DNA of 64,000 bases from Cystobacter ferrugineus (GCF_001887355.1 NZ_MPIN01000010.1:2878-66877); one strand, 5' to 3'; shown: positions 53,886-62,968, counted from the stretch's first letter. Program-made: numbers and translations. The notes: generated by a model not told the origin, from the sequence alone.

Positions 53886-54359
53886 ATGTTGAACTACAAG
53901 GATGAGCTGGTGGGCAAGCTGAGGCATGCGGCGGTGAAGGCGGGCGTCCAGGGCGTCCACTACCTCGCCGAAGGGGCCGCCGCGGCGACGAAGGCCATCG
54001 AGCAGCTCCAGGAGAAGCTGGCCCGATACGAGGAGCAGGACGAGGAGGAGCGCTCCGCCCGGCGCACCTCGGACGCGGGCGACACGGCCGAGGACGAGTC
54101 CGACACCGAGCTGCGCGCGGAGGCGCGGGCCACCGCGGAGCTCATCCTGAATGAGGCGCGGGCGGTGGAGGAGCGCATCAAGCAGGCGCGGCCGGCGCGT
54201 CACCCGCTCGGGGTGACGGTCGAGGCGAGCCCCGAGTCCAGCAAATCGAGGACACAGGGGCGCAAGACGACGACGACGAGCACGGCGCCCAAGCGGGCCA
54301 CGGCCCAGACGGGGGGCTTCAAGGCCAAGCGGGGCCAGAAGCACACCCACGACCACTGA
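53886..54359 (+). CDS. Hypothetical charged helical protein
   Basis: 157 residues. Helical and highly charged with an acidic middle (EDESDTELRAEARATAELI) and a Lys/Thr-rich C-terminal tail (RKTTTTSTAPKRAT, AKRGQKHTHDH). No signal or domain recognised. The start follows AAGGGGGACGCAC. It stands between the Sco gene and the convergent activator-like gene; the Lys-rich tail might bind nucleic acid, but there is no other hint. Confidence 0.55.
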   Translation: MLNYKDELVGKLRHAAVKAGVQGVHYLAEGAAAATKAIEQLQEKLARYEEQDEEERSARRTSDAGDTAEDESDTELRAEARATAELILNEARAVEERIKQARPARHPLGVTVEASPESSKSRTQGRKTTTTSTAPKRATAQTGGFKAKRGQKHTHDH

Positions 54360-54404
54360 CGTGGGCTCCCCCCCGCCGCGCGGAGCCCGGGCGCGGGTGG
54401 ACGG

Positions 54405-54983
54405 CTAGGTGCGGGTGACCTTGGGGGAAGCGGAACGGGACACCGTGCGGCTGTGCATGCGCCCACTCTTGATGGACACCCCCGAGGCCTTCATCTGGGC
54501 GGCCTTCTCGGCGGCGAGCCGCTCGGCCTCGGCCTTGCGGACCAGGTCATCCGCGACGAGCTGGGCGCGGCGCTGGACCATGCGCTCGCGCATGCCCTCG
54601 ACGGACAGGTCCACGTGGGCGCGGTGCAGCCGGTAGAGGAGATCCTCGCGCAGGGTCCCCTTGCCGCGCGCCGGCTCCACGCCGCCGGAGAGGCCCACGA
54701 TGAACTTGGACCGCTCCTCCTGCGTCTGGAGGCAGCGCACGAGCAGCCCCTGGGTGACGAAGTTCAACCGGGCCACGTCGGGGATGAACACCACGCCGCG
54801 CGTCTTCTTGAGCGCCTCGGCGAGCTGCTCGTTCTGGCGCACCTCCAGGAGCGCGCCTTCGTGGAGGAAGTTTCGCGCCGCCACCGAGGCCCACGTCCGC
54901 CGTTCGTCCTCCGTCCCGCCGCTCACGAGCACCGAAGCACGATTCGTCAGTAGTTCCTCTTCTCCGTAGCCTTGCGATGCCAC
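54405..54983 (-). CDS. Degenerate sigma-54-activator-like protein without P-loop
   Basis: 192 residues. The middle (about 15-135) follows the plan of an AAA+ sigma-54 activator domain. VLVSGGTEDERRTW sits where Walker A (GETGTGKE) should be, GVVFIPDVARL (63-73) is the Walker B equivalent, LREDLLYRLHRAHVDLS (111-127) matches [14 protein letters not shown]. Walker A lysine and the GAFTGA loop are missing, so it cannot bind ATP or sigma-54 in the usual way. The tail is Lys/Arg/Ser-rich with no clear HTH. The start is GTG behind GGAGGGCTACCT. It could be a decoy or heteromeric partner of true activators. The family is an inference. Confidence 0.5.
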   Translation of the reverse strand: MASQGYGEEELLTNRASVLVSGGTEDERRTWASVAARNFLHEGALLEVRQNEQLAEALKKTRGVVFIPDVARLNFVTQGLLVRCLQTQEERSKFIVGLSGGVEPARGKGTLREDLLYRLHRAHVDLSVEGMRERMVQRRAQLVADDLVRKAEAERLAAEKAAQMKASGVSIKSGRMHSRTVSRSASPKVTRT

Positions 54984-55158
54984 AGGTAGCCCTCCAGGTC
55001 ATGACGGCGCTGGGCAAAGATTAACGCAAAACGGGTTCCCCTTGGAACCCTCGCAAGGACTGACGAGCCGAAAAACCGGCCTCCGCCGTGCGGCGGGGCG
55101 GGGCGGCGGAGTCCAACCAATCAACCCATCAGGTCATCCCAGACGGACCGGACCAGAC

Positions 55159-55572
55159 CTAGCGTGGCAGGAAGGCCGAGTGGCCGTCGTGGCTGGTATG
55201 GTCCTCGTTGGGGCCGTTGCCCCCGCGCAGCCCATCGGCGCCATAGGACTGCAGGAAGGGCCGCTGGCCATTGCTGGAATAGGCGTACGGGTGGCCCCAG
55301 GGGTTCACCGGCACCTCGGGCAGGTACTTGGGCACGAGGAAGGACAGCTCTCCCTCCTCGGGGATGGAGCCATGCTCGGCGTGGTAGGACTCGAGCGCGG
55401 CGGTGATGCGGGCGAAGTCCGCGTGGGTCTGGGCGACACCGGGGTCGGTCTTCCCGCGCAGCCCGAGCCACACGGGCAGGCCGATGAGCACCGGGGCCAC
55501 CAGCAGGAAGGGAATCATGGGGTGGACGCGGCGGCGGGGCGTCCCAGGGGATTGACTCGAGGGGGCGTTCAC
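55159..55572 (-). CDS. GspG-like protein without prepilin signal
   Basis: 137 residues. A membrane helix (about 19-40) is followed by the C-terminal globular pattern of type II secretion major pseudopilin GspG: THADFARITAALESYHAEHGSIP, PVNPWGHPYAYSSNG and YGADGLRGGNGPNEDH. The N-terminal 18 residues (RRRVHPM) lack the conserved prepilin cleavage motif (G|FTLIE). Membrane topology is N-in and C-out. It is probably a GspG-derived protein with another job. It lies 10 nt past the cyclase stop on the same strand. Confidence 0.6.
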   Translation of the reverse strand: MNAPSSQSPGTPRRRVHPMIPFLLVAPVLIGLPVWLGLRGKTDPGVAQTHADFARITAALESYHAEHGSIPEEGELSFLVPKYLPEVPVNPWGHPYAYSSNGQRPFLQSYGADGLRGGNGPNEDHTSHDGHSAFLPR

Positions 55573-55582
55573 CCCCCGGCGC

Positions 55583-57202
55583 CTACCACAGGGCGCGGAA
55601 GAGCGACACCGGGTGGGGCTTGCCCCTCAGACGCACGGGCGGTAGCTCCTCGAAGGAGGACTCATGGCCGGGCAGCACCGCCACGGTGCGCTCCCCCACC
55701 AGGATCTCCCCGGGCCCGGCGAGCGCGCACAGGCGGGCGGCCACGTTCACCGCGTCGCCGATGCAGGTGTACTCGGTGCGCACCGCGCCCCCGATGTTGC
55801 CCGCCACCGCCGCGCCCGTGTTGACGCCGATGCCCAGCTCCAGCTTGAGCGGCCGGCCCTCGCGCGTGGTGGCCCACTCGGCCTCGGCGCGCCGGCGCAG
55901 GTCCACCATGAAGGCCATCATCATCTTGGCGCACTGGAGCGCGCGCAGGGCGTCGTCCGGGCGGAACACCGGCGCGCCGAACACGGCCATGAGCCCGTCC
56001 CCGAGGAACTTGTCCAGGGTGCCCCCACACGTGAGCACCGCGTCGGCCAGGCCGCCGAGCACCTGGTTGAGCACGCCCACCGTCTGCTCGGGGGGAAGGC
56101 TGTCGGCGAGCCCCGTGAAGTTGCGGATGTCGGCGAAGAGCGTCGTCACCTCGCGCTTCTCGCCCGTGAGCACCACCGCGTCCGGGCTCTTGAGGATCTC
56201 CTCCACCACGGCGTCGGACGTGTAGCGGGCGAAGAGCTTGCGGACGCGCTCCGTCTCGCCCGTGCGGCGCATGACGCTCTCGATGCGCGCGGCCAGCTCG
56301 TCCATGGAGGCCGACTTGTTGACGTAGTCGTCGGCGCCCGCGCGCAGGCCGCTCACGCGCTCGGCGTCATTGTCGTTGGCGGTGAGGATGATGACGGGCA
56401 TGGCCCGCGTGGGGCCTTCCTTCAGGCGCCGGCACAGCTCCATGCCGTCCAGCCCCGGCATGTCCAGGTCGCTCAGGACGATGGCCGGCTGCACCTTGTT
56501 CACCTGCTCCAGCGCCTCGTACGGATCCTGGAAGCACACCACCTCGTAGCCGAGCGACACGAGCCCGTCCTGCACGAAGGCGCACGCCAGGGGACTGTCG
56601 TCCACCACCATGACGCGGTAGTGCCCCGCCTCGGGCTGGGTGCGCGCCGCGGACTCCTGGCGGCCGGCGACCCGTCCCTGCAGGGCCAGTCCCTCGTAGA
56701 GCTGCTTATAGGAGCAATAGCCGTGCTCGACGAGGATCTCCCCCAGCTTGCGGCCCGAGCGGCGCTGGAGCGTGAGCGCCTCGTCGAGCTGGGACACGGT
56801 GAGGTACTTGAGCCCCACGAGCACCTCGCCCAGCGGGGGGTGGATGGGAAGGAAGCCCGGGGGCGCGTGGTTCAGGCCGAGCGCCTCGCCCAGGGCTTCC
56901 TGGATCTGCTCGCGCGTGACGTAGCCCAGGGAGATGAGGGCCTCGCCCAGGCGCTGCCCGTTGAGGACCTGGAGCGAGAGGGCCTCCTCTATCTGCTTGG
57001 GCGTGACGATGCCGAGCTTGAGCAGCAGCTCGCCGAAAAGCGGGCTGTCCGCGCGAACCGCGGGGTGGGGGTCTGGGCGCTCGGGGGCCGGCACGTTGTC
57101 CAGGGAAGGACGGCTCAACGGGCTCTCCACCTTGGTGAAGGGTGATTCCAAGGGCCGCAGCGTACCCCAGCCCCGGGCCCTCGAAACACCCCGGAGACGC
57201 AC
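55583..57202 (-). CDS. Receiver-coupled class III adenylate/guanylate cyclase with MshEN-like N-terminus
   Basis: 539 residues. Two N-terminal repeats (about 53-110 and 122-175; [16 protein letters not shown] and [16 protein letters not shown] with [13 protein letters not shown]) resemble MshEN/GspE-N modules, which often bind c-di-GMP. A response-regulator receiver follows (about 195-310) with Asp245 in LSDLDMPG. A class III cyclase domain (about 340-539) has metal ligands Asp358 (LFADIRNF) and Asp402 ([11 protein letters not shown]), Lys398 and [10 protein letters not shown]. It should make cAMP (or cGMP) in response to phosphorylation. The start is a GTG at 57202 with weak support. Confidence 0.85.
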   Translation of the reverse strand: MRLRGVSRARGWGTLRPLESPFTKVESPLSRPSLDNVPAPERPDPHPAVRADSPLFGELLLKLGIVTPKQIEEALSLQVLNGQRLGEALISLGYVTREQIQEALGEALGLNHAPPGFLPIHPPLGEVLVGLKYLTVSQLDEALTLQRRSGRKLGEILVEHGYCSYKQLYEGLALQGRVAGRQESAARTQPEAGHYRVMVVDDSPLACAFVQDGLVSLGYEVVCFQDPYEALEQVNKVQPAIVLSDLDMPGLDGMELCRRLKEGPTRAMPVIILTANDNDAERVSGLRAGADDYVNKSASMDELAARIESVMRRTGETERVRKLFARYTSDAVVEEILKSPDAVVLTGEKREVTTLFADIRNFTGLADSLPPEQTVGVLNQVLGGLADAVLTCGGTLDKFLGDGLMAVFGAPVFRPDDALRALQCAKMMMAFMVDLRRRAEAEWATTREGRPLKLELGIGVNTGAAVAGNIGGAVRTEYTCIGDAVNVAARLCALAGPGEILVGERTVAVLPGHESSFEELPPVRLRGKPHPVSLFRALW

Positions 57203-57250
57203 TCCCCTGGCCGCCCAGCCTCCGAGCGGCCGCCGGAGCAGGCCCCGGGA

Positions 57251-59191
57251 CTACCCGCGCGGTAGCGTCACGGTGAAGGTGGAGCCCTCCCCCGGCGCGC
57301 CGTGCACCTGGATGGAGCCCCCGTGGGCGTCGATGATCTCCCGGGTGATCCACAACCCCAGACCGAGCCCCTGGTAGCGCTTGTCCTGCACCGCCCGCTC
57401 GAAGCGCTCGAAGATGCGCGAGCGGTCCTCGGGTGCGATGCCGATGCCCTGGTCCTTGACCACGAGCCGCACGCCCCCGTGCCCGTCGTTCTCCACCCGC
57501 ACCTCCACGGGCTGGCCGCGGCCGTACTTCACCGCGTTGGACAGCAGGTTGACGAGCACCTGCTCCAGGCGCATGCGATCCCACCGCCCCGTCGGGAGGG
57601 CGTCCGTGAGCAGCCGCACCTCGCTGCCCGAGCGCGAGAACGCCTCGGACATGCGCCCGAGCACCTCGCGCGTGAGCACCGCCAGATCCAACTCCTCGCG
57701 CTCGAGCAAGAGCCGCCCGGAGGAGATGCGGCCCACGTCGAGCAGCTCGTCCACCAGCACCCCCAGCCGCTCGCTGGCGCGCTCGGCCTTGGCCACGCGC
57801 GCGGCGACGTCCGGCGCGGCGGCCACGTCACGCGTCAGGCGCGCGAGCATTTGAATCTGCAGCCGCAGCGCGCACAGGGGCGTCTTCAGCTCGTGTCCGG
57901 CGACGGAGAGGAAGTCGTCGCGCAGCCGCACCGCCTCGGTGGCCGCGCCGTACAGCCGCGCGCCGACGATGGCCAGGGCCGCGCGCTCGGCCAGGCTCAG
58001 CAAGAGGAGCCGATCCTCCTCGGTGTAGGGCTGGCTGCCCCCCGCCACGTCGCGCACCACCCCGAGGGTGCCGACCACCCGTCCCTGGGCGCGCAGGGGC
58101 ACCACGAGCAGGCTCTGGGCCCCGTAGCGCTCCAGGTAGGGCACGTACTCCGCCAGGCCCACCGAGGCGCGCGCCGCCTCCGCGTCGATGTCCGGCAGCA
58201 ACACCGAGTGGCCTCCCAGCACGACGCCTCCGTGGAGCCCCTCGCCCGAGCGCTGCCGGCGCGCGTGCACCGTGCTCGCGAGCAACCAGCGCGCCTCGGG
58301 ATCCGGGTGGTGGAGGGTGACGGGCTCCAGGGTGGAGTCCTCCTCGCGGATGAGCTGGAGCACGCACCCGTCGCCGATGACCTCGGACACCTTGTGGGCG
58401 ATGACGTCCAGCACCGCCGGCAGCTCCAGGCCCGCCTGGGCGAGGAGCCGGTCCACCTCCACGAGGATGCGCAGGCGCGCGGCGTGGCGGCGCGACTCGG
58501 CCTCGGCGGCGCGGGACTCGCGCAACAGCCGCGCATGGTCGATCGCCAACCCCACGCGCGACGCCAGGTCCTCGGTGAGGATGCGCTCCGCCTCGCCGAA
58601 GGGCTCACGCTCGGGCCCGCGCACGAAGGACATGGCGCCCAGGGTGCGATGGCGCGCCGCCAGGGGCACGACGAGGAACGAGCCGCCGAACTCGCCGCCC
58701 CCGGGCTCCTGCGCGAGCCCCCGCGAGCCCGCGCCACCGAGCCCGGTGACGAGCAGGGGGCTGCCGGTGCGCACCACCTCGGTGATGGCCGAGGGGCGCA
58801 CGCGCTCGGGGGTGAAGGGCTCGAGGCAGCCGGTGCACGGGGCCCGCTCCACGTGCGCGTGCCGCACGGTGAGCCGCCGCAGGGCGCCGTGCTCGTCGAG
58901 GAAGTCCACCGCGCACCAGTCGGCGAAGCCGCCCACCACGAGCTGGGCCACCGCGGCCACCGCCGCTTCCCATTCGAGCGGACCGGACAGCAGCGCCCCC
59001 GCTTCGGCGAGCAATCTCAACCGCAGCGAGGCCGCCTCCGCCTGGACTTGCGCCACGTGCACCGCGTCCGAGGCGCTGCGCACCAGCTCCCGGAGCGTCC
59101 CCGTGGCCGAGGGAGCAGCGCCCACGGGCTGCTCCAACGCATGAGACATGCGATCCACGACCGTCATGAAATTGTCTTGGGGCACCTGCAT
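57251..59191 (-). CDS. GAF-domain histidine kinase
   Basis: 646 residues. Two GAF-like domains (about 60-220 and 240-410) precede HisKA with His433 in AGHELKTPL, then HATPase_c (NLLSNAVKYG, DQGIGI, GLGLGLWI). There is no receiver and no membrane helix, so it is cytoplasmic. The region 105-130 (HVERAPCTGCLEPF) holds two Cys that could bind a ligand or metal. It lies 48 nt upstream of the cyclase gene on the same strand, and the cyclase receiver is a plausible partner. The ATG at 59191 is preceded by a G-rich stretch; a GTG at 59206 is possible. Confidence 0.87.
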   Translation of the reverse strand: MQVPQDNFMTVVDRMSHALEQPVGAAPSATGTLRELVRSASDAVHVAQVQAEAASLRLRLLAEAGALLSGPLEWEAAVAAVAQLVVGGFADWCAVDFLDEHGALRRLTVRHAHVERAPCTGCLEPFTPERVRPSAITEVVRTGSPLLVTGLGGAGSRGLAQEPGGGEFGGSFLVVPLAARHRTLGAMSFVRGPEREPFGEAERILTEDLASRVGLAIDHARLLRESRAAEAESRRHAARLRILVEVDRLLAQAGLELPAVLDVIAHKVSEVIGDGCVLQLIREEDSTLEPVTLHHPDPEARWLLASTVHARRQRSGEGLHGGVVLGGHSVLLPDIDAEAARASVGLAEYVPYLERYGAQSLLVVPLRAQGRVVGTLGVVRDVAGGSQPYTEEDRLLLLSLAERAALAIVGARLYGAATEAVRLRDDFLSVAGHELKTPLCALRLQIQMLARLTRDVAAAPDVAARVAKAERASERLGVLVDELLDVGRISSGRLLLEREELDLAVLTREVLGRMSEAFSRSGSEVRLLTDALPTGRWDRMRLEQVLVNLLSNAVKYGRGQPVEVRVENDGHGGVRLVVKDQGIGIAPEDRSRIFERFERAVQDKRYQGLGLGLWITREIIDAHGGSIQVHGAPGEGSTFTVTLPRG

Positions 59192-59344
59192 GCCCACCCC
59201 CCCCACCCGGAACTCAGTCGGGCGAGTGGACAGCTTTTCATGCCTCGCGACGCTTGCCTACCCGCCTTGCCCCCGGAACGTCTTCCCCCGGATGCTCGCG
59301 GAGGGAGTGAGTGTGTCTCGATTCACCCGGGATTGTCCCACGGG

Positions 59345-60457
59345 TCAATGGACGAAGATGGCGAAGAGGACTTCCAGGATGATGAGCAGGACGATGGTGA
59401 GCTCCAGGGAGAGGGAGCGATCCGTGTCCACCTCGCCCTTGAGCAGGCCGTAGGTCTGGGTGAGGAGCTGCTGTTTGCGCGTCACCGAGGCCTGCCAGGC
59501 GGGGATGCGCATGCGTTTGACGGCGGCCTCGTAGACCTTGGACAGGTAGAAATCGCCGATGATTTTCAGGCTGTTGTCCACGCGCTCGACGAACTCGTTG
59601 AGGTCCACCAGGGTGGCGAGCGTCTCGCGGGTGAGGTGGCGGTAGGGGCTGCGCACGAGGGTGGCCCAGCCCCGGCGGCGCTCCTGCATCCGGTCGTGGA
59701 TGCGGCCGATGTGCGAGTCCAACAGGTCATCGTAATAGCGGAACTCCAGCAATTGCGCGTTGGCCACCTCCAGGAGGTCCGGGATGTCATTGGAGCCGGA
59801 GGGCTCGTAGACGAAGGCGCTGTTCCAGTCGACGATGACCAGATCCTCCACGGTGTAGCTGAAGCGCGAGGAGAGGACGGACTCGCGCTCGCGTGGGGAC
59901 AGGGGCCGGGAGTCCACCTCGCCGAGCAGCAGCCGCGCCAGGTCCGCGCGTGCGAGCAACTCCTCGGCGTTCGGAGAGCCCTCGATGCGCTCCACGAAGA
60001 GCACGGTATAGCTCTCGTTCTGCTCCCAGAGGTGGGGCCCCTGGGCGGCCGGGGCAATCATCTGCCGTACCGACTCGATGAGCTCCAGGGCGAGCGCCTC
60101 CAGGGCCGCGCTGTCATAGAGCTCGTCGGCGAGCGCGGTGAGCGCGTCGAAGCCGGTGCCCGGCGTCACCGGGACGCGCAGGATGATGGAGGCGGCGCCA
60201 TGGTCGAACAGGCGCGCCGTCGCATCCACCGTGACGGGCCCCTGGCGCAGGGCGAGCACGCGCCGGCCCAGCTCGAAGGCCAGGGGCGGGTTGGGCAGGA
60301 GCAGATACTGGCTGTTTTCCCGGCTCAGCTTGAGGCGGCGGGCATCCGCGGAGATGACCTGCCGGGCCCGCTCCAGGTCGAGCTCCTCCGCGATATCGAA
60401 GGTGCGATAGCAGAGGACGTGAGCCTTCTCCAGGACGAGCGGGGCGGGGGCCGACAT
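59345..60457 (-). CDS. RMD1/DUF155-family membrane-anchored protein
   Basis: 370 residues. The DUF155/RMD1 plan is seen in VLCYRTFDIAEELDLERAR, VTVDATARLFDHGAASIILRVP, LVIVDWNSAFVYEPSGSNDIPDLLEVANAQLLEFRYYDDLLD and LNEFVERVDNSLKIIGDFYLSKVYE. It ends with one membrane helix (LELTIVLLIILEVLFAIF) and a short tail. Yeast RMD1 and human RMND1 are mitochondrial and needed for mitochondrial translation; bacterial function is not known. The gene has an ATG with no obvious ribosome-binding site. Confidence 0.8.
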   Translation of the reverse strand: MSAPAPLVLEKAHVLCYRTFDIAEELDLERARQVISADARRLKLSRENSQYLLLPNPPLAFELGRRVLALRQGPVTVDATARLFDHGAASIILRVPVTPGTGFDALTALADELYDSAALEALALELIESVRQMIAPAAQGPHLWEQNESYTVLFVERIEGSPNAEELLARADLARLLLGEVDSRPLSPRERESVLSSRFSYTVEDLVIVDWNSAFVYEPSGSNDIPDLLEVANAQLLEFRYYDDLLDSHIGRIHDRMQERRRGWATLVRSPYRHLTRETLATLVDLNEFVERVDNSLKIIGDFYLSKVYEAAVKRMRIPAWQASVTRKQQLLTQTYGLLKGEVDTDRSLSLELTIVLLIILEVLFAIFVH

Positions 60458-60487
60458 GGGGGCGTCAGCTTAACCGCTCGGTGAGGA

Positions 60488-61240
60488 CTACGGTCCACCT
60501 TCGGATGAGCCCGGGGGCTGGGGTGCCTCCATCTGGGCGAAAAGGCTGTCGGCGAAGCGCTGGACGCAGTCAGGGGAGGGCGTGGGGACGAGGGTGCACT
60601 GGTGCGTGGCGAGCAGCTCGGGACCGGCCAGCACGCGCTCCAACCTTTCCAGATAGGGCTTCCAGTCATTCCGGGACAGCTTGCGCGAGGGGCGCGCCGG
60701 GTCGACGGCCTGGGTGGGGGCACGAGCGGCGGTCTGGCGGACCCGTTCGCGGTAGGCATTCCAGGCGTGGCGGGCCTCGGCCGCGGGCCCCTCGAGCGCC
60801 GGGGACAGCGGCGCGAGCGGATTGCGCTCCCCGCGGGCCCAGGCGTCGGCGTAGAAGCCACGCCAGGCATGGTGGCGCTGGAGACATTGGCTCTCGGTGA
60901 AACCATAGCCAGTGCCCATGGAGCGCTCGCCGGTGGTGAGGTCCACCCAGTTGGCCTCCTCGGCGGCGGCACAGGCCTCCGCCATCCAGCGGTCGTAGTC
61001 GGCCTGCAAGGCCATCCACTGCGTGAAGGCGTCGGGCCTGGACTTCTTGAGCGGGAGGATGACGCGGCCGAGCGCCTTGTTCATGGCCTTGCGCAGACAC
61101 TCGGCGCGCCGCTGCTCCATGAGCTTCATCTCCACGTTCGACTCCGGCTCCGCCTTGGACGGGGGACACACCCGGGTGGCCCAGGAGTCCAGGGCGGGGG
61201 GAGTGGCCGTGAGCAGCAGGGCGAGCGGGAGCACGAGCAT
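60488..61240 (-). CDS. Secreted LprI-like/DUF1311-like protein
   Basis: 250 residues. A signal peptide (MLVLPLALLLTATPPALDSWA) leads to a helical protein with four or more Cys residues (RVCPP, RAECLR, ACAAAEE, SQCLQ). WMALQADYDRWMAEACAA followed by GTGYGFTESQCLQRHHAWRGFY recalls LprI/DUF1311 lysozyme-inhibitor-like repeats. The C-terminal half is a less defined helical region. Role uncertain; a lysozyme-inhibitor function is possible but weakly supported. The start ATG at 61240 has GAGCCTGGGA upstream. Confidence 0.5.
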   Translation of the reverse strand: MLVLPLALLLTATPPALDSWATRVCPPSKAEPESNVEMKLMEQRRAECLRKAMNKALGRVILPLKKSRPDAFTQWMALQADYDRWMAEACAAAEEANWVDLTTGERSMGTGYGFTESQCLQRHHAWRGFYADAWARGERNPLAPLSPALEGPAAEARHAWNAYRERVRQTAARAPTQAVDPARPSRKLSRNDWKPYLERLERVLAGPELLATHQCTLVPTPSPDCVQRFADSLFAQMEAPQPPGSSEGGP

Positions 61241-61313
61241 TCCCAGGCTCTAGCACGCGCGCGCCGAGCCCCCAATCCACCCCCATCCACCGGTGAACAC
61301 TCTCCACCCGGCC

Positions 61314-62180
61314 CTAACGGGCCCCGGGGGGGACGAGCTCCGTGCGCACATCCCACAGCTCGGGGAAGAAGCGCAAATCCAACGCCTTGCGCAGGAACCC
61401 CACCCCCGAGGAGCCCCCCGTGCCGGGCTTGAAGCCGATGACACGCATCACCGTCATCATGTGACGGTAGCGCCAGAGCTGGAAACGCTCCTCCACGTCC
61501 ACCAGCTTCTCGCACATCTCATAGGCGTCCCAATGACGCTCGGGGTTCTCGTAGATGATCCGGAAGATCTCCATCACCCCGGCGCTCTTCTCGTAGGGCT
61601 GACGCCAATCCCGCTCGATGCGATCCACTGGCACGGCGAACCCCTTGCGCGACAGGTGGCGCAGGAATTCGTCATACACGCTGGGGGACTCCAACAGACG
61701 CTCGAGCTGCGCATGCTCGGTGGGAGAGTGTCGGAAGGGAGCGAGCGTGGCCTCGTTCTTGTGGCCCAGGAGGAACTCCAGCGCCCGGTATTGATGGCTC
61801 TGAAAGCCGGACGCCTGCCCGAGCGCGCCGCGGAACTCGAGATATTCGTTGGGCGTGAGCGTCTCCAGGACACTCCACTGCTCGAAGAGCATCCGCTGGA
61901 TGTGGCCCACCCGGGAGAAGATCTTGAAGGAGGGCTCCAGCTCGTCCTTCTGCACGTAGCGGATGACGGCTTCCAGCTCATGGACGAGCAACTTCATCCA
62001 CAGCTCGCTCGTCTGGTGCTGGATGATGAAGAGCAGCTCGTCGTGATGGGGGGGTTGCGAGCGGGGGACCTGCGCGGAGAGCAATCGCTCCAGCTGCAGA
62101 TACTCGCCATAGGTGGTCCGACCGGCCAGGTCGGTAAAGATTCCAGGCTCCAGCTCGCGCTTGTTCATGAATTCCAGCAT
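61314..62180 (-). CDS. kynA: Tryptophan 2,3-dioxygenase
   Basis: 288 residues. The heme dioxygenase opens the indole ring of tryptophan to N-formylkynurenine, the first step of the kynurenine pathway. Motifs: TTYGEYLQLERLL, HHDELLFIIQHQTSELW (distal His55), RGALGQASGFQSHQYR and EERFQLWRYRHMMTVMR with the heme ligand His240, then KPGTGGSSGVGFLRKAL. The size fits. No kynB or kynU gene is adjacent. Start at ATG 62180 (MLEFMNKR) behind a G-rich site; M at 62168 is an alternative. Confidence 0.93.
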   Translation of the reverse strand: MLEFMNKRELEPGIFTDLAGRTTYGEYLQLERLLSAQVPRSQPPHHDELLFIIQHQTSELWMKLLVHELEAVIRYVQKDELEPSFKIFSRVGHIQRMLFEQWSVLETLTPNEYLEFRGALGQASGFQSHQYRALEFLLGHKNEATLAPFRHSPTEHAQLERLLESPSVYDEFLRHLSRKGFAVPVDRIERDWRQPYEKSAGVMEIFRIIYENPERHWDAYEMCEKLVDVEERFQLWRYRHMMTVMRVIGFKPGTGGSSGVGFLRKALDLRFFPELWDVRTELVPPGAR

Positions 62181-62267
62181 GGCGGGCCCCCCCGAGGCCC
62201 GCAAGGAGGACTGGACCTTCTCCGTCAGGAGAAAGACCTGTCCCCCGGTCGCCGTGCCAGGCGGAAA

Positions 62268-62822
62268 CTACCCGGCGTTCTTCTGGGCCTCGGCCAGGGC
62301 CTTGGCGGCGGCGCGGCCACGCGGCAGCTTGATGTCCTCCACGCTGTTGGGCTCGGCGTAGTCCTTCCACTCGCCCGGGCGGCGGTTGGTCTTCTCGAGC
62401 ATGCGCAGCTTCTGGTAGTGCGCGGCGCAGTAGCCCTTGGTGCGGCTGGGCTTGCCGCAGCCAATGATGGCGCAATCCCGCGCGCCGCCCTCGGTGCTGG
62501 CGGCCGGCTTGCGGCCACGGCGCTTGCCACCCGCCGAGGCGGAGGACGAAGAGGAAGAGGCAGCCGCGGACGAAGCGCGGGGAGGACGGCCCGGGCTGCG
62601 CCGCGTGGCGGCGGCGGCCGCCGACGAGCGCTGAGCGCCACCCGACACGCCGAAGAGGGGACCCACCGCGCTGGCCAGCGGCGCGAGCTGCTCGGCCACG
62701 CTGCGCAGGCTGTCGAGATCCGACGTGCCCGCCTCCAGACGCGACACCAGGTCGCGCAGCGGCTTGAGCTGAATCTCGATCTCGTTACGAACCATATCCC
62801 TGAATGCCTTGTCGACCGACAT
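62268..62822 (-). CDS. AT-hook-like / C-x4-C-x9-C-x2-H zinc-finger protein (paralogue 2)
   Basis: 184 residues, a paralogue of the gene at 16180. N-terminal helical MSVDKAFRDMVRNEI, AT-hook-like patches SPGRPPR (76-82), RRGRKP (101-106) and PRGRAAAK (167-174), and a zinc site of Cys117, Cys122, Cys132 and His135 in CAIIGCGKPSRTKGYCAAH. The linker is rich in Ser and Ala. The start at 62822 follows GAGG. An AT-rich stretch with palindromes lies 78-150 bp upstream. DNA binding is likely; the role is unknown. Confidence 0.65.
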   Translation of the reverse strand: MSVDKAFRDMVRNEIEIQLKPLRDLVSRLEAGTSDLDSLRSVAEQLAPLASAVGPLFGVSGGAQRSSAAAAATRRSPGRPPRASSAAASSSSSSASAGGKRRGRKPAASTEGGARDCAIIGCGKPSRTKGYCAAHYQKLRMLEKTNRRPGEWKDYAEPNSVEDIKLPRGRAAAKALAEAQKNAG

Positions 62823-62900
62823 GCTCTCGTATCCTCGTGCTCGATGGCCGCCGCTTCGGTGCGGCACGGCTCATCCTGGGGGTTTGCTGTTGGCGCTGCC

Positions 62901-62968
62901 GTTGTACACAACAGCTCAACAAACATAACGCCATAAATACACCGTTTGTCGATTAAATTTAATTAAAT
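62901..62968 (-). promoter_or_regulatory. AT-rich promoter/operator region upstream of the AT-hook gene
   Basis: GTTGTACACAAC (62901-62912) is an inverted repeat. ATTAAATTTAAT and ATTTAATTAAAT (62952-62968) overlap as palindromes. This is much AT-richer than the rest of the window, so it is probably a promoter and a binding site, perhaps for the AT-hook protein itself. I cannot place a -35/-10 with certainty. Confidence 0.45.
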
